Shown: piece after piece, positions 55,810 to 64,000 of the stretch
How the letters are laid out: the number at the start of each line of letters is the position of its first letter
Numbering within the stretch: the first letter of the stretch is position 1
Source: Bacillota bacterium
Lineage (GTDB): Bacteria > Bacillota > Desulfotomaculia > Desulfotomaculales > Pelotomaculaceae
Reading direction: 5' to 3'
Assembly (NCBI GenBank): GCA_029555205.1
Contig: JAKPTB010000097.1
Coordinates: forward strand, 81,920-145,919
DNA length: 64,000 bases
The notes under the pieces: model-generated
The model's database searches: none
Told to the model about the DNA's origin: nothing
The model's input: the letters and a program-made list of their open reading frames with translations, nothing else
Translations under genes and position numbers: made by a program

Positions 55810-55834
55810 AAACCCCGTTTACTAAAACGGGGTT
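55810..55834. terminator. Perfect hairpin after the adaptor debris
   Basis: AAACCCCGTTT and AAACGGGGTTT form an 11-bp perfect stem with a three-base loop. It is flanked by short T/A runs on both sides and could act on either strand. It lies at the 3' end of the minus-strand SDR gene as well. Confidence 0.6.
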
Positions 55835-55989
55835 TAAAACGTACGATGGGGTAGTCTCATCCGTTGCGTACTTACACAACTATAATAAAATTCCTTTTCG
55901 TGGTATGCCTGGTGTACCGGGTACCCAAGTCATTAAGTTATTGGTATGTTCAGGCTAATTGGTTAACAAGTCAAACACATGCAAAACCT

Positions 55990-56874
55990 TTATTGGTGGG
56001 TCTGTGTTTGTTCCCTCTTGAAGGATAAGGGCTTAATTTCCGGGTTTTGTCCCTGGATAATGGCTTCCATCCGTTTTCTGACAACTTCATTGAATTCAGG
56101 GTGAGTCAAAATATAAAACCTTTCCTCCCTGATGGCAGTAAAAACCATATCCGCCACCTGAGCGGGAGACAGCACCCTGAAATGATTATTTTCAAGGTAA
56201 GCCCAGGCGGCTTCTTCAGCTTCCGGGCTCAACGGTTTTGGAGAGGACTTTAATCTTAACTCCGCCGGCCGATTGCGCAAGGAACTAAGAATCCGCGTCT
56301 TCACGAATCCAGGACACAAAACGGATGTTTTAATTTTTGCACCCCTTTCACCCAGGGATCTGTACAGATTTTCAGACAGAGCCACCACGGCGTGCTTGGT
56401 AACATGGTAACTTGCCCCTGGATGGTAGGGCAGGATACCCGCTGTTGAAGCTGTGTTGACAACATGGCCTTCGGTGTCCTGGGAGAGAATGATGGGTACA
56501 AATGTACGAATACCGTTCAGCACTCCCCAGAGGTTAACGCCAATAACCCAATCCCAGTCGGCCAAACTGCATTCCCAGATTGTACCGTCTGCGGCGACAC
56601 CGGCGTTGTTGCAGAGGAGATGCACACCTCCAAAGGTATCAACTGTTTTCCTGGCCAGGGCTTCAACCTGATCGGCACTGGAAACATCCGTCAAAACCTG
56701 CAGTACGGTTCCGCCCAGGGCAGTTAATTCTTTTTCAGCCCCGGTCAGGGCATCCTGCTCAACGTCAGCAAGCACCACCTTCATCCCTTCCTGAACACAG
56801 CGCCTTGCTATAGCCAATCCGATGCCGCTGCCCGCTCCTGTAATTACAGCCACTTTATCCTTAAACTCTTTCAT
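55990..56874 (-). CDS. Short-chain dehydrogenase/reductase (SDR)
   Basis: The 294-residue product is a classical SDR: the cofactor motif VAVITGAGSGIGLAIA (TGxxxGxG) with an acidic residue after the second strand (VVLADVEQDA), suggesting NAD over NADP. NNAGVAADG follows, then the catalytic Ser in NTASTAGIL and Tyr-Lys in YHVTKHAVVALSE. The C-terminal 70 residues are longer than in minimal SDRs. ATG 56874 follows AAAGGAG. It lies 68 bases downstream of the TetR regulator on the same strand, so it is probably co-transcribed and self-regulated. The substrate is unknown. Confidence 0.92.
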   Translation of the reverse strand: MKEFKDKVAVITGAGSGIGLAIARRCVQEGMKVVLADVEQDALTGAEKELTALGGTVLQVLTDVSSADQVEALARKTVDTFGGVHLLCNNAGVAADGTIWECSLADWDWVIGVNLWGVLNGIRTFVPIILSQDTEGHVVNTASTAGILPYHPGASYHVTKHAVVALSENLYRSLGERGAKIKTSVLCPGFVKTRILSSLRNRPAELRLKSSPKPLSPEAEEAAWAYLENNHFRVLSPAQVADMVFTAIREERFYILTHPEFNEVVRKRMEAIIQGQNPEIKPLSFKREQTQTHQ

Positions 56875-56942
56875 TTTTTGGCTCCTTTAATCGTATTTTT
56901 TACGGTTTACTACAAGGGGTTAGGGATAGGCATTATGATTCT

Positions 56943-57587
56943 TTATTTTCTGCCCTCCCTGTTAAGCGCACCGTTCAGAAAGAGGTCTGTCATCCTATTG
57001 ACCATAGCGTTTAAAGACATCTCAGGGTAAGCTAGCCAGGCCATCATGACTAAAGCGTTGTTCCAATCCAGGTACGTGGCCAGGGTTTCAGCCGGGATAT
57101 CGTCTCTGATTTCCCCGTCCTCTTGGCCCATTTTAATAATTTCAGTCAGAAAATCAACGTAACCGCTTCGCAATTCCTGTTTTCCGGGGGTGTCAGGGAT
57201 TGCCTGGACAAGGTAAGTCATATATTTTTTTGCAACATCGTCGTTTAGCCTGGATTTCAGTAATTCCTGCGAAAGATGAAACATTTCAGTTATTCGTGAA
57301 CGGGTGTCCGCCAGCTTGCCTATTTTTTTTATTATTTCAGGTCCTGCATCTCTTAGGGCTGTTTGTACGTACTCAAGAACGATAGCTTCCTTCGCTGAAA
57401 AATGATTAAAAACGGTTCCCTTGGCAACGTCCGCCTCCCAGGCAATCTGCTCGACTGTTGTCTTGTCAAAACCCTGCCTGTTAAAGAGATCTATGGCTGC
57501 TGAAATAATCTTTTTTCTGGTCTCTTCCTTTTTTTTATCGGTTCTGGTTTTTTTAACAGGTTCTATAAGATCACCTCTTTTTTGCAT
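56943..57587 (-). CDS. TetR/AcrR family transcriptional regulator
   Basis: The 214-residue product has an N-terminal TetR HTH (RKKIISAAIDLFNRQGFDKT, TVEQIAWEADVAKGTVFNHF) and a divergent ligand-binding half. ATG 57587 is chosen; a TTG three codons upstream would place the operator palindrome inside the gene. The ribosome site is weak; AGAGGTGA occurs just inside the gene, so translation may start later. The SDR gene downstream is the likely target along with itself. Confidence 0.88.
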   Translation of the reverse strand: MQKRGDLIEPVKKTRTDKKKEETRKKIISAAIDLFNRQGFDKTTVEQIAWEADVAKGTVFNHFSAKEAIVLEYVQTALRDAGPEIIKKIGKLADTRSRITEMFHLSQELLKSRLNDDVAKKYMTYLVQAIPDTPGKQELRSGYVDFLTEIIKMGQEDGEIRDDIPAETLATYLDWNNALVMMAWLAYPEMSLNAMVNRMTDLFLNGALNREGRK

Positions 57588-57590
57588 CAA

Positions 57591-57604
57591 GTACAATATT
57601 GTAC
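57591..57604. promoter_or_regulatory. Palindromic operator candidate for the TetR gene
   Basis: GTACAATATTGTAC is a perfect 14-bp palindrome lying 3 to 17 bases upstream of the chosen TetR start codon. This is the usual size and place for a TetR-family autoregulatory site. A related half-site, ACATTGTA, occurs near 57686. Confidence 0.55.
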
Positions 57605-57769
57605 CCGGTATAAAATTAGATTAAGTTTATTTTATCATTAACCTGCAGGCGCCGGCAAGTGGGAACCGGCAAATTAAAAATAAAACATTGTATAAAAAGT
57701 ATTGGGAAAATTCCTATATTGAAAATGGAGAAATTTATTCTTTTTTATTGAGGTGGAGGCGCTTTAAAA

Positions 57770-58065
57770 GTGGAAGTTATTATGGATTGTAACTTAAGGG
57801 TTGGAGCTGAGCTTATTTGTTTTCATGAAAAGAATAGATGCAGAGATTGCAGGGATTATGGAAAGGTTTGTTGCGCTGTGCCGGCCAGCTTACCATATAC
57901 AATTCTCCAGGGCGTTTGGTAAAATTTTGCAAGTACGGAGTTAAGCGTGATTCCCCTGACCACATAGAGGTAAGCGAGATATTCGAAGAAACAGGATATA
58001 TGGGAAATTTGAAAGGGTGCCGGGAAAAGATGTCAAGAAAACCTCCATTTTACACCCCTTTATAA
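57770..58065 (+). pseudogene. Small Cys-rich gene, probably frameshifted
   Basis: GTG 57770 follows GGTGGAGG and gives a 50-residue product with MDCNLRVGAELICFHEKNRC, then RDCRDYGKVCCAVPAS, ending at TAA 57920-57922. An overlapping frame then continues as RLVKFCKYGVKRDSPDHIEV, SEIFEETGYMGNLKGCREKM and SRKP to 58065, with two more Cys. The two halves look like one Cys-rich protein of about 95 residues split by a frameshift near 57900. It resembles a small metal-binding or zinc-ribbon protein but is not assigned. It could also be two separate short genes. Confidence 0.4.
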
Positions 58066-58212
58066 AGAAAAACTTATTGTTTTTGTTTGTAGAAAACATT
58101 TTTTACTTCATGTTTGTGATACAATTAGGGTAAATAATTGTAATAAAGACTTAATGTTTTCAACAATTAAAAAATTTTTGTTAAATGCAATGTTGTCACA
58201 GGAGATGGTAGG

Positions 58213-59154
58213 ATGGATATGCGTCAGTTGGAATACGCCCTGGTTGTGTCAAAACACCTTAGTCTTGCACGTGCCGCAGAAGAAATCAATATTTCTCCGT
58301 CCATATTATCGCATCAGATTAGCAAGCTTGAAGTTGAATTGGGTGTCTGTTTATTCTTGAAAAGTAAGCGGTTAGTACGGCTTACACCGGCAGGAAAAGA
58401 GTTTATCATCAACGCAAAACGCATCATAACAAATTTAAAAGAGGTTAAATGTACCGGCAGGGAATATTCGCCCGTCGTAAGTGGAGAACTTAGACTGGGA
58501 GTTATGGCTGTCATCGGGTATTATAATCTGCCAAACCTGTTGTCATCTTTCCAGCAAAGTTTCATAGGAATGAGAATTAATATTGTTGAAGAGCAGTGCG
58601 AAAAACTTTTAGACATGTTGCTTTCAGACAAAATTGATGCGGCTTTTGTTCAGATTTATAATCCCAATCCAAATCTTAAGTATTGCAAATTAGTGACTGA
58701 CAGAATGGTCGTTGTAACCAATAAAAAGCACCGTTTTGCTAACAGAAAATCAGTATGCATAAAGGAATTACAAAATGAAAGGTTTATTTTAACCCCCCCT
58801 TCTTCCGGACATTTTTATGATTTTAATAAGGCCTGTCAGGAAGCAGGTTTTAGTCCTATATTGGCAAAAACCTGCTATGTTGCCAAGAATATTGTTTCCT
58901 TTGTGAGCGAGGGGCTTGTTATTAGTGTACTTTCGAGCAAAGTGGCCGAAGCGGAAAAGGCTGATAACGATAACATAAGAATAATTGAACTTAAGCCTAC
59001 CATACAAAGGAGGACTTATCTAGTAGTTCGGAATATCTCCGATACACCACAAACACTTAAATTATTCCTGGATTTTACACACCAATGGCTGGCAACACAG
59101 ACTGCCCTTGAACAAGCTAAGAATGCACTTATTTCCTCAGTTTTAGAAAAGTAA
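58213..59154 (+). CDS. LysR family transcriptional regulator
   Basis: The 313-residue product has an N-terminal winged HTH (MDMRQLEYALVVSKHLSLAR, AAEEINISPSILSHQISKLE) and a LysR substrate-binding domain of two lobes (GELRLGVMAVIGYYNLPNLL, then DAAFVQIYNPNP and VAKNIVSFVSEGLVISVLSS). ATG 58213 lies seven bases after GGAGATGG. No divergently transcribed target gene sits beside it; its partner may have been lost, or it acts elsewhere. Confidence 0.92.
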   Translation: MDMRQLEYALVVSKHLSLARAAEEINISPSILSHQISKLEVELGVCLFLKSKRLVRLTPAGKEFIINAKRIITNLKEVKCTGREYSPVVSGELRLGVMAVIGYYNLPNLLSSFQQSFIGMRINIVEEQCEKLLDMLLSDKIDAAFVQIYNPNPNLKYCKLVTDRMVVVTNKKHRFANRKSVCIKELQNERFILTPPSSGHFYDFNKACQEAGFSPILAKTCYVAKNIVSFVSEGLVISVLSSKVAEAEKADNDNIRIIELKPTIQRRTYLVVRNISDTPQTLKLFLDFTHQWLATQTALEQAKNALISSVLEK

Positions 59155-59623
59155 AAAAGCTTTTGCTTCCGCAGCTAATGGACGTATAAGAGCTTCATAT
59201 GTACATGATCAAGCTCTTTCAGGATATTGGGAAAAGATTTTCGCTACCTGCTCCCACATCCGGCTTTTTTTAAACACTGGCGGGCAACGGCTCTGCCTGC
59301 TGCTGTATTAACCCGAAAGCTGGTTGAAACTCCATCAGCCGTTTTTTCATGCTGCATAGAAATGTAATCCCCGTTATTAAGCATTTTTTTCTTTCTCGAT
59401 ATCTTTGTTGTTCTTCCCGACGTCTTGGGAGCCGTGTATTAAAGCAAGCTCTTTTCTGCCATGATTATCCCTCGCTCTGGATTTTAAGCTATCTCCGCCA
59501 TTTCCCTGCTTGAAAGCCGCAATAATTTGTGTTCCGGCGACCACATGCATGCCGGCAGATGACAAAGGCCTTGGTTTTTGCTTATCAGAGCCAGGGCTCC
59601 GGGCCGTTATATGTAGAATATTG
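59155..59623. other. Intergenic region, no gene supported
   Basis: About 470 bases lie between the convergent LysR and XRE-like genes. An AGAGCTT/AAGCTCT hairpin at about 59189-59217 may end LysR transcription. A 95-codon minus frame at 59377-59664 has no ribosome site and overlaps the end of the XRE-like gene, so I do not accept it. Confidence 0.4.
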
Positions 59624-61158
59624 TTATGGCTCCAGCCTGGCAACCATTGTTTCCAGCTCTGCAATGGTATAATTGCGGTTCATTTTATACTTTGATTCCC
59701 TCTTGATCAGTAGATTCATATAATCCCAAAAGGCGGTCGTCATATTGTTTTCGTTAATAGCAAAAATAAATGAAGGAGGCAAAGTTTTTCCAAATAATAC
59801 CCCCAGATCCTCCCTGACATAGATCATGCTACCGTCCAGGTGTTTATTACTTGTAAGGTGTACATGGTAGTTATCGTAAGTCTTAAGGAGCCGGATAATA
59901 TTTTGTAAGTGTTGGTGGTATTCCCCCGGAGTGTAAAAAACAGGTTTTCGTTCAGCATGTCGGAAAAGTTCACCATAACTTTTCCTTCTAATATACTTAC
60001 CGGGTCCGGAAGAGAGAGGATTTCGGTAAAACAGTTTTTTTGCAGTCCGGCAAGGAACTTTTTTATACTATTTTGCTGATAGGACAGCAGGTGGTCGCTG
60101 CCGGGATTTTCTGCCCGGGCCAGGATGCGTTCCATAACACCGAGGGGCATAGTAACATTGGTAAGGATATCAGTTTTTATAATCGAGTCTTTCTCTTCAT
60201 CTTCAAATTCTGACAGGAGCGACAGATAATCGTCATTGCTGTGAGGAGTGAATATGCGCATGAGCGTGCGGCAACGGGACAGTAAAACGTTATATTCCTC
60301 GATTAATGCTTTGATAATCATTTTATTTGTGAAAAGAAAGTTGGCGGCGTTTTTAGTGCCGCTCCCCACAGTCCCGGAAGATATGGCGGCAGTATCAGGG
60401 GCAATGAACAAGGTTCTCCGGAATAAGCCGTCGCGGATTCTCGGGTAGTAATAGGGTTCTATACTGCCGGTCATGTAAAGTGGGACCCATTCTCTTATAG
60501 CAGAAATCATCTCATCAAAACCACGATCTACTGTATGGATAATTTTTATTTTATTGCCGCGCTTGATGACCTGGTTAAGCATAGAGGACCATTTCAAGGT
60601 AAATTCACGGTTCCCGGTCAGCCATCCCATGTCTTCATCACTGTAAAGAAGCAGGGTTTGCGGATTCTTGCTTTGCAGTACTAAAGATAAAAAAATAAGC
60701 ACCGCATTTTGCTTGCCCTCCGTACAATAAAACACTTCAACTCCAGAAATGTTCCTGCGGTGTAGTTTGTCAAGATCAAAAGGTGCAGCCGGGTCTGGTT
60801 TTTTGAATTGAAAATGACTAACACCGTTTATTAACTTACCAATTGAGTCGGACCTGTCTGCATCTTCCTCCCTGAGCCACTTATACATTAGTTCCTCCAC
60901 AGTATCCATTTCTTGTAACTGAATCCATGAACTTTTCTTAATTGCTGCCCGCAGGGCAGCTTTTTGAAATTCAGCGGTACAGTTGCGGGCGAAATATTCA
61001 GCCATCGCCCGTATGTAATTTACGTTCCTGGCAGGTGTACGGACTCCCCTGCGTTAACGGCTGATAAAAGAGGCGTCTATTGAGATATTCCGGGCCAGGA
61101 GACTGTTGGAAGTATTTGTGATGGTCATTAAAAAATCAAGCTTTTCAGCAAATGTCAT
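59624..61158 (-). pseudogene. XRE-like HTH regulator, broken by a stop and a frameshift
   Basis: The gene starts at ATG 61158 after AGAGGTGAGCAG: MTFAEKLDFLMTITNTSNSL, LARNISIDASFISR, TAA at 61056-61054 (a Leu TTA in the intact version would fit), then RRGVRTPARNVNYIRAMAEY. This is an XRE-like HTH head. The long body of about 400 residues follows in the same frame to about 59935. There an A6 run on the plus strand (59935-59940) marks a one-base slip. The sequence then passes into the frame TPGEYHQHLQNIIRLLKTYD, then YVREDLGVLFGKTLPPSF, ending at 59624. The intact protein would have about 510 residues. The C-terminal domain is of unknown function. Confidence 0.75.
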
Positions 61159-61322
61159 ATATTCTGCTCACCTCTTAAGTCACATATTACCAGAATGTTC
61201 AACCAGCATACAATAGCAAGAATTGGCACAATTCGTGCCCGCATATTGTCATTGCCAGTTTGACGGTACTAGTTATTTTGAATAAATAATGATGGTAAAA
61301 TTTTAAGGCGAGGTGGGAACAG

Positions 61323-61616
61323 GTGAGCCTTAAGATTAAGCTTAAAGCAGGCTATTTTAAAACCTTAAGCTATTGTCTTACTATTGGTTGCAGGAAGATA
61401 TTCCTGACACCTTATGATCCGGATAATGAGGAGTATATCATCGATGAACTGGAGCTGATATCTGTTTGCATCTTCAAAAAAAGTTGTCAAACAGGGGAAA
61501 TCGAGATCATTACAAAAAAACGCACATACATAGGAAACTTTGCTCTCCAGACGAATTTGGAGGAGGTGTTTCACTCCTTCAGCAAGGAGTTCGGCAATAA
61601 ATTTTTTTATCAATAA
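61323..61616 (+). CDS. Hypothetical protein (97 residues)
   Basis: GTG 61323 lies ten bases after GCGAGGTGGG, and the frame ends cleanly at TAA. The product begins MSLKIKLKAGYFKTLSYCLT and alternates strands (YIIDELELISVCIFKK, EIEIITKKRTYIGNF). It ends with a helix (LEEVFHSFSKEFGNKFF). The pattern could be a PH-like beta barrel plus helix, but no family is recognised. It is a single gene between the XRE relic and the LemA relic. Confidence 0.55.
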   Translation: MSLKIKLKAGYFKTLSYCLTIGCRKIFLTPYDPDNEEYIIDELELISVCIFKKSCQTGEIEIITKKRTYIGNFALQTNLEEVFHSFSKEFGNKFFYQ

Positions 61617-61736
61617 TTGGTATGTTTGAGTGATTTTAGCAAGTAGTTTGATGATTTGAGAGAAATTTTTACAACAGACTGCCCGCATTGAAAACTAAAA
61701 TAGAGAGTATCAATCGACAGGAGGTATTGAAAACAT

Positions 61737-62086
61737 ATGAATACACTGGCTTCCACGCAAGGGCCCCGCTGGAAAACAGCCCGACCAGGCCAGGGCGGAA
61801 AATATGTTAAGCGGAGCTTTTAAAATCCTTGTTCGCGGTGGCGGAGGCCTATCCGGAACTAAAGGCCAATACCAATTTTATGCAGCTGCAGACCGAACTC
61901 AGCGATACCGAGAGCAAGATCTCTTATGCCCGCCAGTTTTTCAACGACACGGTGCAGATTTTTAATAATAAGTTAGAAGTATTCCCCAACAACCTGGTTA
62001 CCGGTATGATGGGTTTTCAGATGGTTGATTATTTTACCCTCCAGGGTGAAGTAGAAGCCAGGCAGAATGTTAAAGTGAATTTCTAA
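61737..62086 (+). pseudogene. lemA: LemA family protein, internally deleted and frameshifted
   Basis: ATG 61737 after AGGAGGT probably marks the old start. After a few codons the sequence jumps to LemA mid-region text in shifted frames (DQARAENMLSGAF). It then reads SLFAVAEAYPELKANTNFMQ, LQTELSDTESKISYARQFFN and DTVQIFNNKLEVFPNNLVTG to the stop at 62086. The N-terminal membrane helix and first coiled-coil are missing. LemA commonly sits before a DUF2207 gene, as here, and that neighbour is also broken. Confidence 0.85.
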
Positions 62087-62102
62087 AAAGGGGCATTATC
62101 AC

Positions 62103-63878
62103 ATGAAAAGATCCAACAGGCTCCGGCCGGACCTGAAGAGCTGCCTGCTGATTCTAATTCTGGGGATGTTGCTGCCGCTGGTGTTTACCGATACCGCCCG
62201 GGCAGAGCGCAGTTTCGACCTGAAGCAGATAGTGGTCGAAGCGAAAGCACTGCCGGATGCTTCCATGCAGGTTACGGAAAGGTTGACGGTTGATTTTTCC
62301 GGCCAGTGGAACGGATTTTACATCAGCATCCCCCGGGGTGACTCACCGGTCACGGAAGTGGCGGTGTCTGAAAACGGACGGCCTTACGAATTCAATTCAG
62401 GCAGTCAATACGGCCCTCCCGGCACTTTCCTGGTTAAAAATGAAATCAACAAAACGACCATCGACTTGAGTATAAACGCCAAAGATCAAGTGCGCACATT
62501 TGACGTGTCCTACCGGGTTGTTAACGCGGTTAAGCTCCACAACGACACGGCCGAGCTCTACCGCAAATTTATCGGTTCGGACAATGCCCAAAAGGTCCGT
62601 GAGGTAAAAGTAAATTTGCAGCTACCGGCGGGAGCGGCGAATTACGAGCAGGGTAAAGACATACGGATCTGGGGCCACGGGCCGCTCAACGGAGAAGTGA
62701 ATTTCAGCGCTCCGGGTGTCGTCACCTGGCAGGTTAAAGGCCTTCCCGCCTATACTTTTGTGGAAGGACGGGTGGTCATGCCGGCGGCATTATTCCCTGC
62801 CGCTCCGGCCGAAGCTTACACGGGTAAAACAGCCCTGCCGGGCATACTGGCCGAGGAACAGAAGTGGGCCGGGGAGGCCAACCGGAAGCGCCTGATAGCG
62901 CGGGCGGAAGTCGGCGGGGCGGCGGCCGTCGTAATGCTGGCCCTGGGGACCGTATTCCTCTTGTGGCGCAAATACGGGCGTCCCTACGCCACCCGGTTCG
63001 ACGGCCCTTACTACCGCGAACTGCCAGGCCAATACAGCCCGGCGGAACTCAGCGCGCTCTGGAACTTCAGAAAAATAAAACCACATGACCTTACCGCCAC
63101 TATACTGGATTTAGCCCGGCGCAATTTCCTGTCAATCGAGGAAGAAAGGCAGGAAATAAGTAAGGTGTTTGGCTCCAGGGAAGTCAAGACATATCGCCTC
63201 ACCTTCCTGCCCGCGCCTGAACCGGCTTCTTTCAGAAAGCCGGAGGAAGCGTTGCTGCGTCCCCACGAGCAGGAATTGCTGGACTATTTGAACCATACTG
63301 TTGCCGGCGGTCGCGGGTTTTTATATTTAACCGATTTAGAAAGCTTCGCCAAGAAATACGGCAGGGCTTTTTACGGTTTCTGGCAGCAGTGAACGGCAGG
63401 CATAAACGGGCAGGGAGAAGAGATGGAGTTTTTTGACCACAGCGGCAATATGCCCTTGTTTACCTTGCTGGCCGGACTGGCGTTCTTTATCCTGGGAGCG
63501 GCGGCCGCCGCCAACACCAACATGGCGATATTAGGCGCCGCGCTGATGGTCGCCGGGGCTGTCATAGGCCTTGTGCCCCGGTCGTTTAAAAGACGCTCCC
63601 CCACAGGGCAGGAAGATTTCACTCGCTGGCAGGCCTTCCGGCGCTTTCTTCAGCACTTTTCCCAGATGGAGCGGCATGAAATACCCAGCCTGATTATCTG
63701 GGAGCACTACCTGGTCTATGCGGTAACACTGGGGGTGGCCAGGGAAGTAATCAAACAGCTGGAAATAGTGTTTCCCAACATGCGGGACGGCGACTACCGT
63801 TTTGGTTACGGCTGGTTGGCCTATGGCTCCTGGAACAGCTTTAACGCCTTCCACGATTCCTCCCTTAATATACTTTGA
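62103..63878 (+). pseudogene. DUF2207 membrane protein interrupted by TGA
   Basis: The frame from ATG 62103 (AAAAGGGG upstream) gives a signal-like helix, an extracellular DUF2207 beta-domain (WNGFYISIPRGDSPVTEVAV), a membrane segment near residue 280 (VVMLALGTVFLLW) and a cytoplasmic segment ending FAKKYGRAFYGFWQQ. TGA follows at 63390-63392. The same frame then continues TAGINGQGEEMEFFDHSGNM, then two more membrane segments, to 63878. A TGG to TGA change (Trp) explains the break. The usual Gly-rich C-terminal tail is absent. The part after the stop has an internal ATG at 63423, but I see no ribosome site for it. Confidence 0.8.
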
Positions 63879-64000
63879 TTATCTTTAAATATCTTCATAA
63901 ATCTTAGAATTTCACTTTGTGCCCAGATAGCCCATCTCTTAATATTTACATCAATGTGTAATAATGGATAGTAATGTGTAACCTTACCCAAGGCCGCTTG

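Noticed and set aside
59377..59664. A 95-codon minus frame after the XRE-like gene
   Set aside because: It overlaps the repaired C-terminus of the XRE-like gene and has no ribosome site.
63390..63392. Selenocysteine at the TGA of the DUF2207 gene
   Set aside because: The residue fits Trp (one-base change), there is no redox motif around it, and I see no SECIS-like hairpin just downstream.
1..64000. CRISPR arrays, rRNA and tRNA genes, intact insertion sequences
   Set aside because: No regularly spaced repeats, no rRNA-like conserved blocks, no tRNA cloverleaf and no transposase with flanking repeats were found by reading.

Overview
The window looks like chromosomal DNA of a spore-forming, mainly anaerobic member of the Clostridia (Bacillota). 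The evidence is a DUF2953/GerW sporulation pair, a T-box leader, strong Shine-Dalgarno sites with frequent GTG and TTG starts, SLH surface domains, a ferredoxin-type aldo/keto reductase, a pyruvate formate-lyase remnant and an MsrA-MsrB fusion. I cannot name the genus. I see no rRNA, tRNA, CRISPR array, complete insertion sequence or complete prophage.

Layout. 1-5.5 kb: the end of a Ca2+-type P-type ATPase, a minus-strand operon of two DUF1538 membrane proteins and a P-II-like protein, a fused ABC-transporter remnant and a TDT-family carrier. 5.8-7.9 kb: ECF sigma factor, zinc-finger anti-sigma, DUF2953 and GerW. 8.1-15 kb: HisF-like cyclase, PflA-like radical SAM protein, CrtI-like oxidoreductase, SfsA, MsrAB and a serine hydrolase. 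15.2-17.7 kb: a tight three-gene unit of GTPase, stand-alone ABC-type ATPase and DUF364 protein, possibly a metal or cofactor system. 18-27 kb: SLH-M13 peptidase, MFS exporter and a SWIM/SNF2 pair. 28-36 kb: a RyR-domain pseudogene, aldo/keto reductase, SEC-C/YkgJ protein and an RND efflux pair.

36-44.8 kb: a broken RiPP-type precursor with a Cys-rich core, a secreted stalk/Cache-like protein, a frameshifted STAS gene, a truncated purine permease, an acetolactate decarboxylase lipoprotein, a second STAS remnant, an unusual binding-lobe/permease fusion, a small membrane protein and an SLH remnant. 44.9-52.4 kb: a GNAT-like protein, an MFS-HEAT-cyclic-nucleotide-binding giant, and a truncated pyruvate formate-lyase joined to a frameshifted phage-tail-like gene. 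52.5-55.4 kb: a probable leucine T-box before a fused TIM-barrel/acyl-CoA ligase. 55.4-64 kb: efflux-adaptor debris, a TetR-SDR operon, a LysR regulator, a doubly broken XRE regulator, and a broken LemA/DUF2207 pair.

A general feature is gene decay. At least four genes carry single in-frame stops (TAG, TAA, TAA, TGA), several carry frameshifts, and several loci look like deletion junctions between unrelated genes. Either this genome is losing accessory genes, or some calls reflect assembly errors. The best candidates for new biology are the RiPP precursor relic (36.0-36.3 kb), the GTPase/ATPase/DUF364 unit (15.2-17.7 kb), the T-box-controlled ligase (52.5-55.4 kb) and the lobe-shuffled transporter (41.7-44.0 kb).
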